From assembly GCA_039519185.1 (NCBI GenBank), contig CM076847.1, forward strand, positions 38,164,916 through 38,228,915: 64,000 nt of DNA, given 5' to 3'. Below are positions 29,590-42,326 of this stretch, in pieces (the stretch's first letter is position 1; the number at the start of each line of letters is the position of its first letter). The notes beneath the pieces are model-generated. The model was not told the origin of the DNA, did no database searches, and saw only the letters and a program-made list of their open reading frames with translations. This stretch comes from Astragalus membranaceus (taxonomy: Eukaryota; Streptophyta; Magnoliopsida; Fabales; Fabaceae). A program made the translations under genes and the position numbers.

Positions 29590-32088
29590 ATCTAATTCCA
29601 TTTGCAACCAATAATAGCCAGCTCTTAAGATTTTTCTTGCCATAGTGTGCCCACTGGAATGAACCCCAAATGAGCCCTCATGGACTTCTTTCATGATTTT
29701 TGTTGCCTCTTCTTCTGCCACACATCTCAGGAGGACCATATCATAATTCCTCTTGTATAGAACTTCACCGTTCAAAAAGAAATTCCTTGACAATCTTCTG
29801 AGGGTTCTCTTGTCATTCTCTGACGCTCCAGGAGGGTACTCCCTGTTCAAGATGTACTGCTTGATGTCATAATACCAGGGCTTGTTATCAGACTCTTCCT
29901 CAATTGCCGCGCAGTAATGATGTGCTGGCAAATCTCGATACTGATTCTTGATGTGAGTCAAGCTTTTGTCGTAGTTGATATTGAAATTGAACATTGAAGA
30001 CAAAGTGGCTAGCGCATCAGCCAACTGGTTCTCATTGCGAGGAAGATACTGAAATGTGATTTCCTCAAAAGGCTCAACCAACTCTAGAATGTAATCTCGG
30101 TAAGGGATCAACTTGGAGTCCCTGGTCTCCCAATCACCATTCACTTGGTGAATGACTAGAGCTGAATCTCCATACACATCAAGTCTCTTAACTTTCCAAT
30201 CAATGGCTGCCTGGATACCAAGAATACATGCCTCATATTCTGCTATATTATTGGTACGTAGAAGCCTAGTCTGGCAGTGAATGGAATGAAGCGATTATCA
30301 GGGGAAATCAGCACTGCCCCGGCCCCGTGCCCATATATGTTGGAGGCACCATCAAACACCACTCTCCATCTTTCATCTTCTGGGGATTTCCCTTCGTCAA
30401 ACAAGGCCATGATATCTTCATCTGGGAAGTCATACTGCATAGGCTGATAATCTTCAACGGGCTGGTATGCCAGGTACTCGGCCAGCGCACTACCTTTAAT
30501 TGCTTTCTGAGTGACATATAGGAGATCATATTCTGATAACTGCATTTGCCAACGGGCAAGTCTCCCTGTAAGTGCGGGCTTCTCGAAGATGTACTTGATA
30601 GGATCCATTTTAGATACCAACCAAGTAGTGTGACTTAGCATGTACTGCCTCAAACGATGAGCAGCCCAAGCTAAAGCACAACAAGTCTTTTCTAGCAGCG
30701 AGTACCTTATTTCACAGTCAGTGAATTTCTTGCTCAAATAGTAAATGGCATGTTCTTTCTTCCCAGATTCATCATGTTGCCCTAACACACAACCCATTGA
30801 GCTGTCTAGCACGGTTAGGTACGGGATCAGAGGTCTGCCGGGTACAGGAGGCATCAAGATAGGTGGGTTCTGAAGATATTTCTTGATCTTTTCAAATGCT
30901 TCTTGACAATCATCATTCCATTTGGTTTCTTGATTCTTGCACAATAGTTTGAAGATTGATTCGCAAGTGGCAGTCAATTGGAATATGAACCTAGAGATGT
31001 AGTTCAATCTTCCAAGGAAACCCCGAATCTCTTTTTCTGTTTTAGGAACTGGCATCTCAAGAATCGCACGCACCTTGTCTGGATCGATTTCTATCCCCTT
31101 TTGGCTGACGATGAATCCCAACAACTTTCCTGATCGCACGCCAAAGGTACACTTGGCAGGATTTAATCTGAGCTTGAATTTTCTCAACCGCTCGAAGAGC
31201 TTTTGCAAATTGACAATGTGTTCCTCCTCAGTTTTAGACTTTGCGATCATATCGTCCACGTAGACCTCTACTTCTTTGTGCATCATGTCGTGAAATAATG
31301 TGACCATAGCCCTTTGGTAGGTAGCACCAGCGTTCTTCAACCCGAATGGCATGACTCTGTAACAGAATGTTCCCCAAAGAGTTGTGAAAGTTGTCTTCTC
31401 CATATCCTCAGGAGCCATCTTGATCTGGTTATACCCTGAATACCCATCCATGAAGGAGAACAGTGAATGCTGAGCCGTACTATCCACTAAGACATCAATA
31501 TGGGGCAGGGGAAAATCATCTTTGGGACTAGCACGATTCAGATCTCTGTAATCGATGCACATTCTAACTTTCCTGTCCTTTTTCGGAACCGGCACGATGT
31601 TAGCAACCCATTGCGGATACTTGGCTACCGCTAGAAACCCGGCGTCAAACTGCTTTTTCACCTCATCTCTGATCTTTAAGGACATTTCTGGCTTCATTCT
31701 CCTCAGTTTGTGCTTTACCGGAGGACATTCTGGCTTGACCGGCAACTTATGCACCACTATGTCAGTATCTAACCCTGGCATATCCTGATAAGTCCATGCG
31801 AAAACATCAACATAATCATGCAGGAGTTCGATTATCTTCTTGCGCTCACTTTCCTTTATTGAAGTACCCACCTTTACTTCCTTCCTACTGTCTTCTGTGC
31901 CTAGGTTGATTATCTCAACAGATTCCCCATGCGCCTGAGTAACCTTTTCCTCTTGTTCAACCATTCTCATCAATTCCGGAGGAGTTTCCCAGTCATCCTC
32001 AACATCCTCCTCAGCTTGATTAACGGGGTGATCAAAATTAACATATGAACCGTTGGCATCATTATTTTCAAAGATATTCATTTTAGAT
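29590..32088 (-). pseudogene. Inner Ogre RT, two RNase H domains and integrase N-terminus
   Basis: Exon 2 starts at 32088 after the splice acceptor. RT has VCIDYRDLN-type and MDGYSGYNQIKM blocks, MPFGLKNAGATYQRAM, and the catalytic VYVDDMIAKS; then GFLGRLNYISRF. Gypsy RNase H follows (LDSSMGCVLGQHD, YYLSKKFTDCE), then the archaeal-type RNase H (WRVVFDGASNIYGHGAGAVL; YGDSALVIHQVNGDWETRD) and the integrase HHCC start (HEGSFGVHSSGHTMARKILR). A one-base loss near 30255 shifts the frame inside the second RNase H (false end at 30243). The 640-residue upstream reading is otherwise open, making this the best RT in the window. Confidence 0.9.
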
Positions 32089-32295
32089 CTGCATTTGCGT
32101 GAATAGAAAGAAATGAACAAGCAAAATAGAAACACAAGATGAAGACACACGATAATGAAAAGCAATTTTATTCATTTGAGAGTCCGAAACAACGTTTTAT
32201 TGATAAATGATATTCAAAGGAAAACCATGCATGCCCTTATGAAATATTCTAAGGCCTTGGGCAGAGCCAAAGAATTTTCATTACAAAATCATTAC
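32089..32295 (-). other. Ogre intron (207 bp, inner copy)
   Basis: On the minus strand the donor is CCAAA/GTAATGATTT and the acceptor CGCAAATGCAG/ATCTAAAATG, the same joins as in the outer copy. It starts with an in-frame TAA when unspliced. Because the two copies differ by point changes and a 2-bp length change yet keep both splice sites, the intron appears to have been maintained in the family. Confidence 0.87.
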
Positions 32296-33182
32296 TTTGG
32301 AATGAAAATAACAGGGAAATCAATGATCTTCCAATTATCAAGCTCTTCATCTGCAGCACTGCGACGCACCAAGTCTACACCTTTGTCTTCCATAACTGAT
32401 TCTTCCTCAATGACGGCCACCTGATTGGGGTCTAGCATATCCGCGCTCCTGAAGCTCTGGGAGAGATCATAGATAGGAACCTTCTTCAAGCTTGGTTCCC
32501 GCCCCTGGAGCTTAGCTAGCCTCCTTTCTCGCTTTTCCTCAGCCATTCTCTTCTTATCAGCTTGAGTGGGCCAATATCCTAACCCAAGCCTATCCTTGTA
32601 CTCTCGCAGCTGAACTGGCGCCAGAATTCCCTGTTCGGACTTTCCCAACCCTTTTCCAATCTGGTAACCATTTTTCAACATGACCTTGGCTACCATGATA
32701 GCGGCGTTAGATATCTTTGGTGCAGGCAATGGGGCCTCTTCCCCCACGAAAGCAGCATTTGCAATTTCCAGCGACTGAAAGGCAGATTCAAGTGACTCCT
32801 CTGCCGCCTCAATGTATTGAGAAGGATGGGGCTTGCTAACTATGAACTCTTCTTCTCCAAAAACGACTATCAGCTTGTCGTCGACTACAAACTTAAGCCT
32901 TTGGTGGAGGGATGAAGGAACAGCGCCGGCAGCATAAATCCAGGGTCTCCCCAGGAGACAGCTGTAGGATGATGCAATGTCCATGATTTGAAAATTCACA
33001 TAAAATACTTCTGGCCCTATCTGCATCTGGAACTCCATTTCCCCCATAACCTCCTTCTTGGATCCGTCAAATGCCCTAACTAGTGTTGAGCTGGGCTTCA
33101 TATACGAACAGTCTACATCTAGTCTGCTCATAGTAGATTTGGGCATGATATTCAAAGAGGATGAAATGTGTATATTCACCAC
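32296..33182 (-). pseudogene. Inner Ogre protease C-terminal part and G-patch
   Basis: The frame begins with a non-native Met after a deletion and reads SSLNIMPKSTMSRL, FDGSKKEVMGEMEFQMQ, IMDIASSYSCLLGRPW (protease C-terminal part), then AAEESLESAFQSLEIANAAF, and the G-patch NGYQIGKGLGKSEQG ... GLGYWPTQADKKRMAEEK. It ends WKIIDFPVIFIPK at the splice donor. Unlike the outer copy, this G-patch is uninterrupted. The deletion near 33158-33172 removes the LIDNG active-site motif, so the protease is dead. Confidence 0.87.
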
Positions 33183-35889
33183 ATCTAACTAAAATGTGAA
33201 GTGCCTGATTATGCCCCTTCCCCTCAGGGGTGAGCTCATCATCAGTAAAGGTAATATAATTGGATGCAACAATATTCCCTACGATGCCATCGAGCTGGTC
33301 AACAGTGATGTTCTGGGCTACATGGGCTTCATTTAATACTTTCATTAGAGCTGCACGGTGGGCCTCAGAATTGAGCAGTAGGGACATGATAGAGATCTTT
33401 GCAGGAGTGTGGTGCAGCTGGTCCACCACTTTGTAATCACTCTGCCGCATGATCTTCAAAAATTCTGTAGCTTCTTGCTCTGACACCTTCCTACTTTCCT
33501 TGGGCTCTTGTGTTATACCCTTACCTTTGCAAATCCTTTCCTCATCTTCCTTTGAGGGACCTTCTTTCAGGACTTCGGGGACATAAACATGTCCGCTTCT
33601 AGTGACTCCACTGCTTCCCGCAATGTTTGTGACATCGGGAACAACTTGAGGCTTCTGAATTGGAACTGACACCCCATAGCTCCATGGAACAGCAGTGTTC
33701 TTTTGATAAGGAGCTGGGACAGGAATCACAATGGTCTTAGGTCTCTCCACGATCGGCTTTCGGCAATACGGGACCTCAATAGGTTTCTGAACATTTCTAT
33801 TCTCATCTGATTGGAAAGTCAGCACATCCTCCTCTTTCTCTTGCAAACCCATTTGGATTATATGACGATCCAATAGGTCCTGCAAAACTGTCTTGAAGGC
33901 CTCATATGCCCCGGCACAATTAACATCAACACAGACTTCTTTCTGAGTACAACCTCTCTTGATGACCCCGAACTTGCACAGCTCTGCATGAATAACCTCT
34001 AAGGGTGTCTGGATACACTCCACATTTCTGATTAAGGATTGGACCCCCATATCATGGATGGCATTGGTTGCAGGTTTCTCATGACCACGCAGCGGATTAG
34101 TTGTGATGCTTGGGCTTTCTTGTTTGAAGGTTATCCTTTTGGTATCAATCAGATCTTGCACTACCATTTTAAAGGTCTTGCAGTCCACAACAACGTGTCC
34201 AACTGCCCCTTCATGAAATGCACAGGTAACATTGGGATTGTAGCCTCGGAAGTAGGGTGGCTGGACTGGTTTCATGGGTCTAGTATTGATGAGCTTGTTT
34301 GTGGCAAGATAGCCGAAAAGGTCAGTATAGGACATGGGGATGGGATCGAAGGTGGTCTGTTTTTTGTCTTGGTAATTTTTGTGGTAGTTACTTTGTGGTG
34401 GACGGGTTGGTTACGTTTGAGTGGGGACAGGGATATTTTGTGGTTGATAAGGTGGGCTTATGGTGATGGTGTTGGTCTCTCCTTCTTTCTTCTTCGGAAA
34501 CCCGGAGAATGGCTTCTTGTGGGTGGTTGTACCTGCGGAACCATGGGCAATCTTGCCGCTTCTCAGTCCATTTTCTAGTCTTTCACCGATGATTACCATG
34601 TCTGAGAAGTTGGAAGATACGCTGCCGATCAACCGATCATAGTATAACGGTGGCAGGGTTTCCATGAACATGAAGACCAGTTCTTTCTCCAACAGAGGCG
34701 GTGTCACCTGTGCAGCCAAAGCCCTCCACCGCTGGGCATACTCCTTAAATGACTCGTTATCTCTTTTTGCCATGTTCTGTAACTGTGTTCTGTCAGGCGC
34801 CATATCCGTATTGTAGTGGTAATGTCTGAGGAAGGCATCAGCTAAATCCTTCCAACAATGGATATGGGACGATTCTAGCTGCATTTACCAGTTGAGAGAT
34901 GCCCCAGCAAGGCTCTCTTGGAAATAATGGATCAACAACTTGTCATCATGAGAATGTGCAGCCATTTTTCTACAGTACATGGTCAGATGGCTTTTAGGGC
35001 AAGTCACGCCTCGGTACTTGTCAAAATCAGGCACTTTGAATTTAGGAGGTAAAACCACATCCGGGATGAGACACAGATCACGGGCTTCTCTTGCTCTAGA
35101 GCTCGACCCTTCAATGATTCTTAAGCTTTCTTCTAACATATGATACCTGTCTCTAGCTTGAGGAGTTTCAGCCGGATAGTTCTGAGGAAAACCATTCACA
35201 CCGTAGTGAGGATTACTCATCGACACTACGGCTGGGTTCACGTGTGGGTCACGTGAGTGAGTGGTATTCCCAGGAATTGGTCCCTGAATTGGGGGATGGA
35301 CTGTTGCTGGTGAATGAAAACCAAACGGAGTTCCCGGTGGAATAGGAATCTGAATTTGGGCCTGGGGCGTTCCCGCTCCTCCACAGTTTGCGGCTGAGAT
35401 GGGTTGGACTTGCTCTGCAATCCTAAGGGGATTAGTTCCTGCATTAGCCTCGGCCCCTGGAGGTGTGTATCCGGGTGGGAGTCCCCAAGGCATCCTATGC
35501 GTAGCTGGTTGGCCCTGGTTGTTGGTCCCTGAAGTATGAGCAAAGGTGTCAGTCTCAAGACTCAGAGGAGGGACGGCGGGATTTCCAGCGGCAGTTCCGT
35601 TCCTCAAAGCTTGTAGTATCCCCATCATTTCAGTCATCTGCGTTTCCATTGCCCCAATTTTCGTTCTCAATTCCCGATTCTCCTGAGCCAATTGCTCTGG
35701 ATTGGGAGCCTCGGCAGTTGGGTTACCATGGTCTGATTCACCACTTCCTAAGTCTTCAATAACAGGACGGTCCAAGTCATTCTGGTTAGTTTCCATGAGC
35801 CTTGCTTGCAGACGAGTTCGGTATCGATGTTGGTGAACTAGCTTGCCTTTTTCTATTGATGGAACACAATTTATGAGCGCGAGAATCAC
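33160..35889 (-). pseudogene. Inner Ogre gag and protease N-terminal part
   Basis: Starts at ATG 35889. Coiled coil (LAQENRELRTKIGAMETQM), Pro-rich linker, capsid-like PDFDKYRGVTCPKSHL ... FQESLAGASLNW, zinc knuckle-like CAFHEGAVGHVVVDC, and a linker running to the protease. It is one frame broken by two stops: TAC-to-TAA at 34885-34887 and a TAA at 34411-34413. It keeps a 158-bp segment (33754-33911) that the outer copy has lost. The frame then fails at the deletion over the protease active site (about 33160-33172). Confidence 0.87.
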
Positions 35890-36237
35890 ATAAATGAATG
35901 CAAATGCAATGCGATATGTATGATTTTATGTTTGTTTTGGTGCCGGGAATCGCGGTGTGACTCGTCTTGTCATAGGCGTGTAAGTTTAAAGCTCTAACAC
36001 TTCTTCTTTTTTTTTTTTAAATTTTTGGTTGCAACGAGGTTGGAAGAAATAGACAAAACAAACACGCTTTATTCAAAAGGAAGGAGTACTAAAACTTCAA
36101 ACTCGAAAGAAAAGCAAAGTACAATATTCTGAAAACAACACTTTCAACAGAAAAGTACAATATCCCAAAGAAAATTACCACTTTTTAGAGAAAATCTACA
36201 ATTTCCTAAGAATTATTACAATGCTCTAAAGTGAACT
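35890..36237 (-). other. ORF1-gag spacer of the inner element
   Basis: About 350 bp of A/T-rich DNA, no ORF. Contains an A/T homopolymer-like tract near 36008. It matches 18881-19184 with indels. Confidence 0.7.
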
Positions 36238-38310
36238 TCAAAGGCATATAGCTTTCAATTTCTCCTTCCTTTTTCTCTTCTTGCTTTCGGCTGCCCCCTT
36301 GGCTTTCTCCATGAGTTCTTCCGTCAGAATCTTGCAGTACTCGACAAACTCACACACCTTGGCCGGAGTGTTGAAAGGGTTCATTTCCGCTTCAGCTCTT
36401 CTTAGCTTCTTGGGAACATCCCTCACAGCTTGGTTAGCTAGTCCTGCTAGCTTTGAAAATTTGCTCCTCCAAAGCTGAATCTCATCCCTTAGCTCCTTGA
36501 CGATCTCTTGGTCTTCTATTCTGCCAATTAATGCCATGAAGCGTTTCTCCCAATACTGGCTTTCTGTTTGCACTCGCCCATAAGATTCCCTTAGGCATCG
36601 GAGATTCCTCTTCAATTCCTCCGACCATTCTTGTTCAAACCCTAAAGCTTGTTGATACTCTTTCAAGATCCCTATGATAGACTCTCTGTCTTGCCTGACG
36701 CTTTTCACTTGGTTCTCCAATTCAAACTTCATCACTTGGAATTCCTCTTTTGACTTAGCTAGCGTATCTCTAACTATTTTCTCATTCCTCCATGACTTGG
36801 CATATAGTTTCTTCCATTCATTTGCTTCTGCGACAGCCCTATTCATCTTTGAGGCGCACCTCTTTACTTCCTCCTTAAGACCTTTCAAATGTTTTTGAAT
36901 TTCCCTCTTGCTCTCTTCTTCTATTTCAAGTTTCCTATTGGTTGCATCAATAGCTGCGGCTTGGAGTGCATTTTCATTTTCTAGCTTTCGCTTGTCTTGC
37001 ATCACCTTTCCCAATCTGTTTTGTAAATCCCTTTTCTCTTCTTCTGCTTTATATAAGGCCAACTTAGCCTCTTCTAGTTCTTCAATGAGGAGAACGTGGG
37101 GTTCCGGTATTTTCTCTTCAAGTGATGGCACCTTTTGGCTGGATGATCGAGTTTCCTTAATCCTCTTTTCAAGCCATTGAGTGAAGGAGATAGCATTGGT
37201 CCTTTTAGATAACTCGCCTTTGTCCTTCCGCACCACAGTTTCCCAAGCTTGCAAGACTCGCCGAAGTATGTCCTCGTCTTTAGGGATCCCCGCATGGAGG
37301 TAAAAACGAGACAGCATAGCTTCGAAGGGTGAGTCCCGCATAGGGTACCCGAGTTGTCTCAAGGTCAAAGATGGGTTATAATCGATGCATCCTTGTGTTC
37401 CCATGAGAGGAACGTTCTGGAAACTGCCACATTGGAATATCACTGAGGGTTTATCTTCCCAACACTTGTGCGAGAACCATCGAATTTGAAGAGCATCGAG
37501 GTTCTTAAAAGTATCCTTCCACTCTTGAGGGCTCACAGTCTTCGGATTACAACCCAAGGCATAGGAAAGAAAATCCCCAACATCACTTTTGTTAATGCAC
37601 ACATGACTGATCAACCAAGCATATAGCACAGGGAAGGAACAACACATCTTATCCTTTCGGAACTCATGATGGCGGGTGAAGGCACGATAGGTCTCTGCGA
37701 GAATAGCGGGAACCGGATTAATGGGACTTTTTGCAATCTTGAAAGCTAGGAACACACCAATAGCGGTTTCATCTATATGTTTCTCAATCTGAGGGAAAAG
37801 AACAATGCCAAAGATGGTCAAGGCTAGTACTTGCTTGAAAGAAACCCATTCATCTGATACTACATAACTAGTCATCAAACTCTCAAAGTACTCCTGAGGA
37901 AACCCAAATATCTAGTTACGCTCAACTTTGTGGGAGCACACCTCTCCTACACTGATTTGTAACAGGGAAGCAAACTTCTCATCTGAATAATACCGCCCTT
38001 GATACTGGTAAGGTGTAACCTCTGAGCGATCAAAACCCAGAATCTTCTCATACTCCTCTAAGGTAGGCGCCATTTGGAAGTTCTTGAAAAGAAAACACCT
38101 AACCTCTGAATCATAGAACCAACATAGGGTGGCGATGGCACTCTCTTGTACTTCTAACTGTAATAACTTGCGGATGTTCCCATAAGTCTTGTCGAAGGAC
38201 CGGAGCTCAATAGGACCTAATAGGGAAGCATACTCCTTCAAACTAGTTACATCAATCTTCTTTACAATGGGGAACCTTGAATTGAATGCAGTTTTGCCTT
38301 TTGATTCCAT
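36238..38310 (-). pseudogene. Ogre ORF1 protein gene (inner copy), one stop from open
   Basis: Single reading frame of 690 codons on the minus strand from ATG 38310 to the stop at 36238-36240. The only break is AAG-to-TAG at 37912-37914 (codon 133), just before IFGFPQEYFES. The N-terminal part is DUF7745-like (FPIVKKIDVTSLKEYASLLG; LRSFDKTYGNIRKLL; MAPTLEEYEKILGFD). A central helical domain includes ETYRAFTRHHEFRKDKMCC and AWLISHVCINKSDVGDFLSY. Residues from about 400 to 600 are coiled coil, and the end is a basic KKRKRKEKLK tail that could bind RNA or act as a nuclear signal. Function is unknown in the family. Confidence 0.9.
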
Positions 38311-39327
38311 ATTGCTTCTTACACCCCTGTGACAAGGTTCGACGTTATGTTGCGATTTCCGGCATACAAACTTTAATGCATGAAGAATGCAAATGATGAA
38401 AGTTTTTTCTTTTTCAAAATTTTTTTCAGGTGCAAATGCAATGGTGCAAAATGGTCTGAATGCGAAATGATGTGTTATTTACACGGAAAAAGGGTAAGAA
38501 AATGAGGTTATTGGTGGTATTTTGAACATTTTCAAAGATACCCGCTACATGCCACCTCATGTAGGTGTTTATGAGGGGAAAAGAAAATTACTTTCTACAA
38601 TTTTGAAATAGAGTTTAAGAAAAAGGAATGCCTAAGCTAATGCAACAAACAAAGGCGTGCCCCCGTGTCCTACAAAGGGTGGAATCCTAGGGTCTAGAGT
38701 CGACGAAAAGGGTAATCCTCCCATGTAGGTTCTAATCACTTCCTCACAATGGCAACCAAGAGCTAAAGTCTCTCTCATGATGACACCCACAATCGTAGAA
38801 AGCTACCGAGTGTGAGGCATCATGACAAAGCGCACTCTTGGGCGAAACTTTCATGAGAGCCATACAGACAAAGGTCTACGAATGGCAGTCACTAATCGTT
38901 CCCACTCTCCTAGGTTTTTGTTCAAACCTTGGGTTTTAGGCCCCACTCAATGCTCACAAGTATAGGATGTGAAGTGTGTGTTGAGGGCACAACACTTATA
39001 AATAACTACCCTTCCCCACCTGCAAAAAAAACCATGAACAGTCCAGACAAAAAGGTCATCTACCCTAGGGTTCAACATGCATACATCATCTCAATATACA
39101 AACCATTCTAAGAAGTCAACAGTAATTACACGCATTGCTTACCTCAAAGGAAAGGAGCCGAGAAGAAGGAATGTTCTAAAATCTAGCAAACAAATGGCAT
39201 GGAAAATAGAACAGAAGTAGGAAGAAGGGAGGTAAAACAAAGCATGTTAAATCAGCAAAGAAAATCACACATTCAATTAATCGGCTTGACCCACTTAAGG
39301 AAAAGAGTCCCCAGCGGAGTCGCCAGC
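38311..39327 (-). other. PBS and leader of the inner Ogre element
   Basis: On the minus strand the LTR end GGGGTGCGACA is followed by GC and the PBS TGGCGACTCCGCTGGGGA (39325 down to 39308). About 1 kb of non-coding leader follows up to ORF1, including the conserved stem-loop near 38777-38827. Confidence 0.82.
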
Positions 39328-42326
39328 TGTCGCACCCCGAAAAATCCTTGGAGGGATTTTTCTTCGCACAACTGGATTTTAAAGTCGCCACCAATATTTT
39401 TTTAAAGGTAAAACATCGGAAAAACCTTTTTTGGAAGGCAATGGTCTTTGGAACCATTAGATTTGGGTTCGGGGGTCTAATTACGTATGGGGAAGGTATT
39501 AGCACCCCACAACGTCCCTTCAAAGAAGGGTTACCTTAATTAAATGTGTGATTTGCAAAGTTGATTCAGAAAAAATGCTTTGTTTTTACCTCTTTATTTG
39601 ATGAATGACTTAATGAAAAATCTTTAGTTTTTGCACTTGACGGAGGGGATCCGCTCCTACGTATCTCCCGGTGCGATGGAGAATTCAAAGCAACATAGTT
39701 CTTGTTTTTGAAAAATGTTTTATTCGGAAAGGTGTTTGGTTTTTGAAAGGAAAGATGTTTTTGGTTTGTCGTGCTTGACGGAGTAGTTCTGGGTAGTCTA
39801 AAAAAAGGTTTTTGTTTTTTATTATCTTGTTTAATTGTGAAAATTGAGCTTTCATGATGATCAATTGAGCAAAGGCTCCAAGTGACCACCATTAGCACTC
39901 CATTGTTAATAATCATGCAAGCAAAGGCTTCGCAGGACTACTGACGAAGTTTTTGATTTAGTGAAAATCTTTAGGAAAATTAGGCATTCTTGATGATCAA
40001 TTGAGCAAAGGCTCCAAGTGATCGCCACTAGTACCTCATTGTTGATAATCATGCAAGCAAAGGCTTCGCAAGACTACTAACAAAGTTTGATTTTGAAGAG
40101 TTTTCGCAATTGGATTGATTCTTGTTTAGGGAAAAGAAAATCCGTTATTTGGGAAAAAAAAAAGGGTTCGTGAAAAAAATAAGTTTACTTAGGGGAAAGA
40201 AACAAAATTTAAAAAGAGAAACAGGGGGGTGCAGTAGTAAAATAAGGGTGTAAATTACAGGAGGGCTGTATCATTAAAACTAGGGTGCAGATAGTGAGCC
40301 CAGGTTGTTTTTGTAAGCTGGGTTGCGTTTCAAAAAATCATGGGCTTCAGGGGGGCGCGAGAAGTACTCACAGGGGGTGCTAATAGAGATCTGAAAAATA
40401 AAATAAAAGTGAAAGGACGAAAATGCCCCTGCGTTTATACTATAAAAACCTAAACTAAAATTAGAAACCCTAATTCCCTCTACTCTTCTCCACGGCCCCC
40501 CCCACCCCTAAAATGCCAAACCCTAAATTTTCTCTCTCTCTCTCTCCTTGCTGCGGCCGATCCCCACTCCCTCTCTCACCCTATCCTAATCGCATCTCCT
40601 CTCTCCACTGTGAACCGATCCCTTCTCAACTCCATTTCCGTTCTTCCTCTCCTCTCTCCGCCGCGCCACTCCCCTCTCCTCCATGACCTCACATCCCCTT
40701 CACCGATCCACTTTCTCTCTTCTCCCGTGACCGACCTTCTTCTTCTCCCAACATCATTCTCTCCCACCAAGCCGTAACCTCCCTCACTTCCCTTCTCACG
40801 CACCCTGACCTCGCTCTCCCCTACTTCGCCGCCGTCGATGACCAAAACGGGGCGAGAGCGCGATGAACGAAGGGGGAAGGAGGGGAACGGTGGTGATGCG
40901 GGCTCGCGACGGGGAGGGTTAGTTGCGCCGGTGGTTCATGGGGGTCTACGGTGGTGGTGATGGGTGGCTCGTGGTAGTGAGTGGTGAAGGTTTGGCCGTG
41001 GTGACGAAGGGGGAGGGAGGTCCGCGACTGTGTACGGCCGACGACCACCGTCTGCGGTCGTCGGACTCTAAAGAGGTGAGTTTGTGATATTTTGTTTTTT
41101 TTTTACGGTTCTTTGCTGATTCTGATCCCCCCCTTTTATTTGCCTGTTATTTGTTCTAAAACCTGCTCTTTTATTTGCCTATTATTTATTTTTTATTTAA
41201 CAAAAAAAACACCAAATTAATCACCTAACCAAGGGACAGTTTAATCCACTTTCAGCCACTATCTCTACATAATATTTGACATGTAAACATCTAAATACCT
41301 GAAGCTATCCTTGTTGCTATTGTGGTTTCTTATCGTTGCTGCCGTCCTCTGCTTCAGAAAAAAAATTCGATGCTTTGTGATTAGAGTCTTTAGTGTAAAA
41401 CCCTAAATGCTTGCTCCGAATTTTCTCTTTGTTTGTGTGTCGTTAATCATTGTTGCTGTATGTGCGTATCTCTGTCTTTATGTGAATTGTTGTCTGTGTG
41501 TTCTGACCGTGTGTATATTGCTCCCTGTGTGCATATGGTTCTGTTTGCTACTATATTTTTTGTGTTGCTTCTCAGAATTCCCTCTCCTAACACTGCTTCT
41601 GTTCATTGCATTTATAGGCAGGAAATTATGGTGTTGGGGTGGTGTTGGAGCAGGGAATCAAAACCCCCAGGAGACCAAGCTGTTGGCAGCAGTGACACAG
41701 AGTGGAGCAGCAGCTTGCAGGGTGGTGCCTGCCAAAGCTGCTTTGTTGGAGCAAAAATGGAAAGGATCAAAGAGGATGAAGAAAATAGCATTGGCCTCAT
41801 TCTTCAAATGGCAGCAGCAGTGCTGCCCCTAGCAGCAGGGCGCTCCTGCCCCTTTTTATTTTATTTTGTACTGTTTTTTCAATTAATTTTTTTGTAAAAA
41901 AGGAGTTGACTCCTTTTTTGTACTATTCTGCCTTTTTTTGATTTTTTGCTTATATATGTAACAAATTTTTACTTTGATTATTTTGTATATATATAAAAAA
42001 TTGGACAGCTAATTATCTATAGATTCCTTTATTTCTTTGCACTTGTTCTTTAAAAACAATGTCATTAGTAGTAAAATAATGATAACAATAAACAACGGGC
42101 ACCGAAAAATGCGTACGCGAGGAGAGGCGAACACGCACGCGCAAAGAGAGTAACGACACACACACGATTAGGAATGACACGCGTGTGTGGTTAGAAATAA
42201 CATGTGCACGCAACAATGCAAAAACGTTAAGACTAACGCGTGTACGCGACTAAAAATAGTACGTGTGCACCATAGACCATGTTTAATGGGATTTTTCGAT
42301 TAGTCTGACAAAATTAGGGTATGACA
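39328..42326 (-). mobile_element. 5' LTR of the inner Ogre-like element (2999 bp)
   Basis: Plus-strand ends TGTCGCACCCCG and GGGTATGACA, followed by TSD AGATA. It matches 24432-27530 nearly throughout. Differences include loss of about 54 bp in the CGGAG...GTAGTT block near 39780, a loss of about 27 bp in the CT-rich block near 40645, and one fewer copy of an 18-bp CAGCAGTGCTGCCCCTAG unit near 41820. The two LTRs could be used to date the insertion. Confidence 0.93.

Larger units (their letters stand above)
24432..42326 (-). mobile_element. Inner complete Ogre-like element (17,895 bp), minus strand
   Basis: Two LTRs in minus orientation (24432-27530 is the 3' LTR, 39328-42326 the 5' LTR), flanked by AGATA. 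On the minus strand: PBS, leader, ORF1, gag, protease/G-patch, intron, RT, gypsy RNase H, archaeal-type RNase H, integrase remnant, 3' untranslated region, polypurine tract. It is the same family as the outer element into which it inserted. It carries nonsense changes in ORF1 and gag, a 20-bp net loss over the protease active site, and an approximately 440-bp loss of the integrase core. It would have needed proteins from other copies to move, unless these losses came later. Confidence 0.94.
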
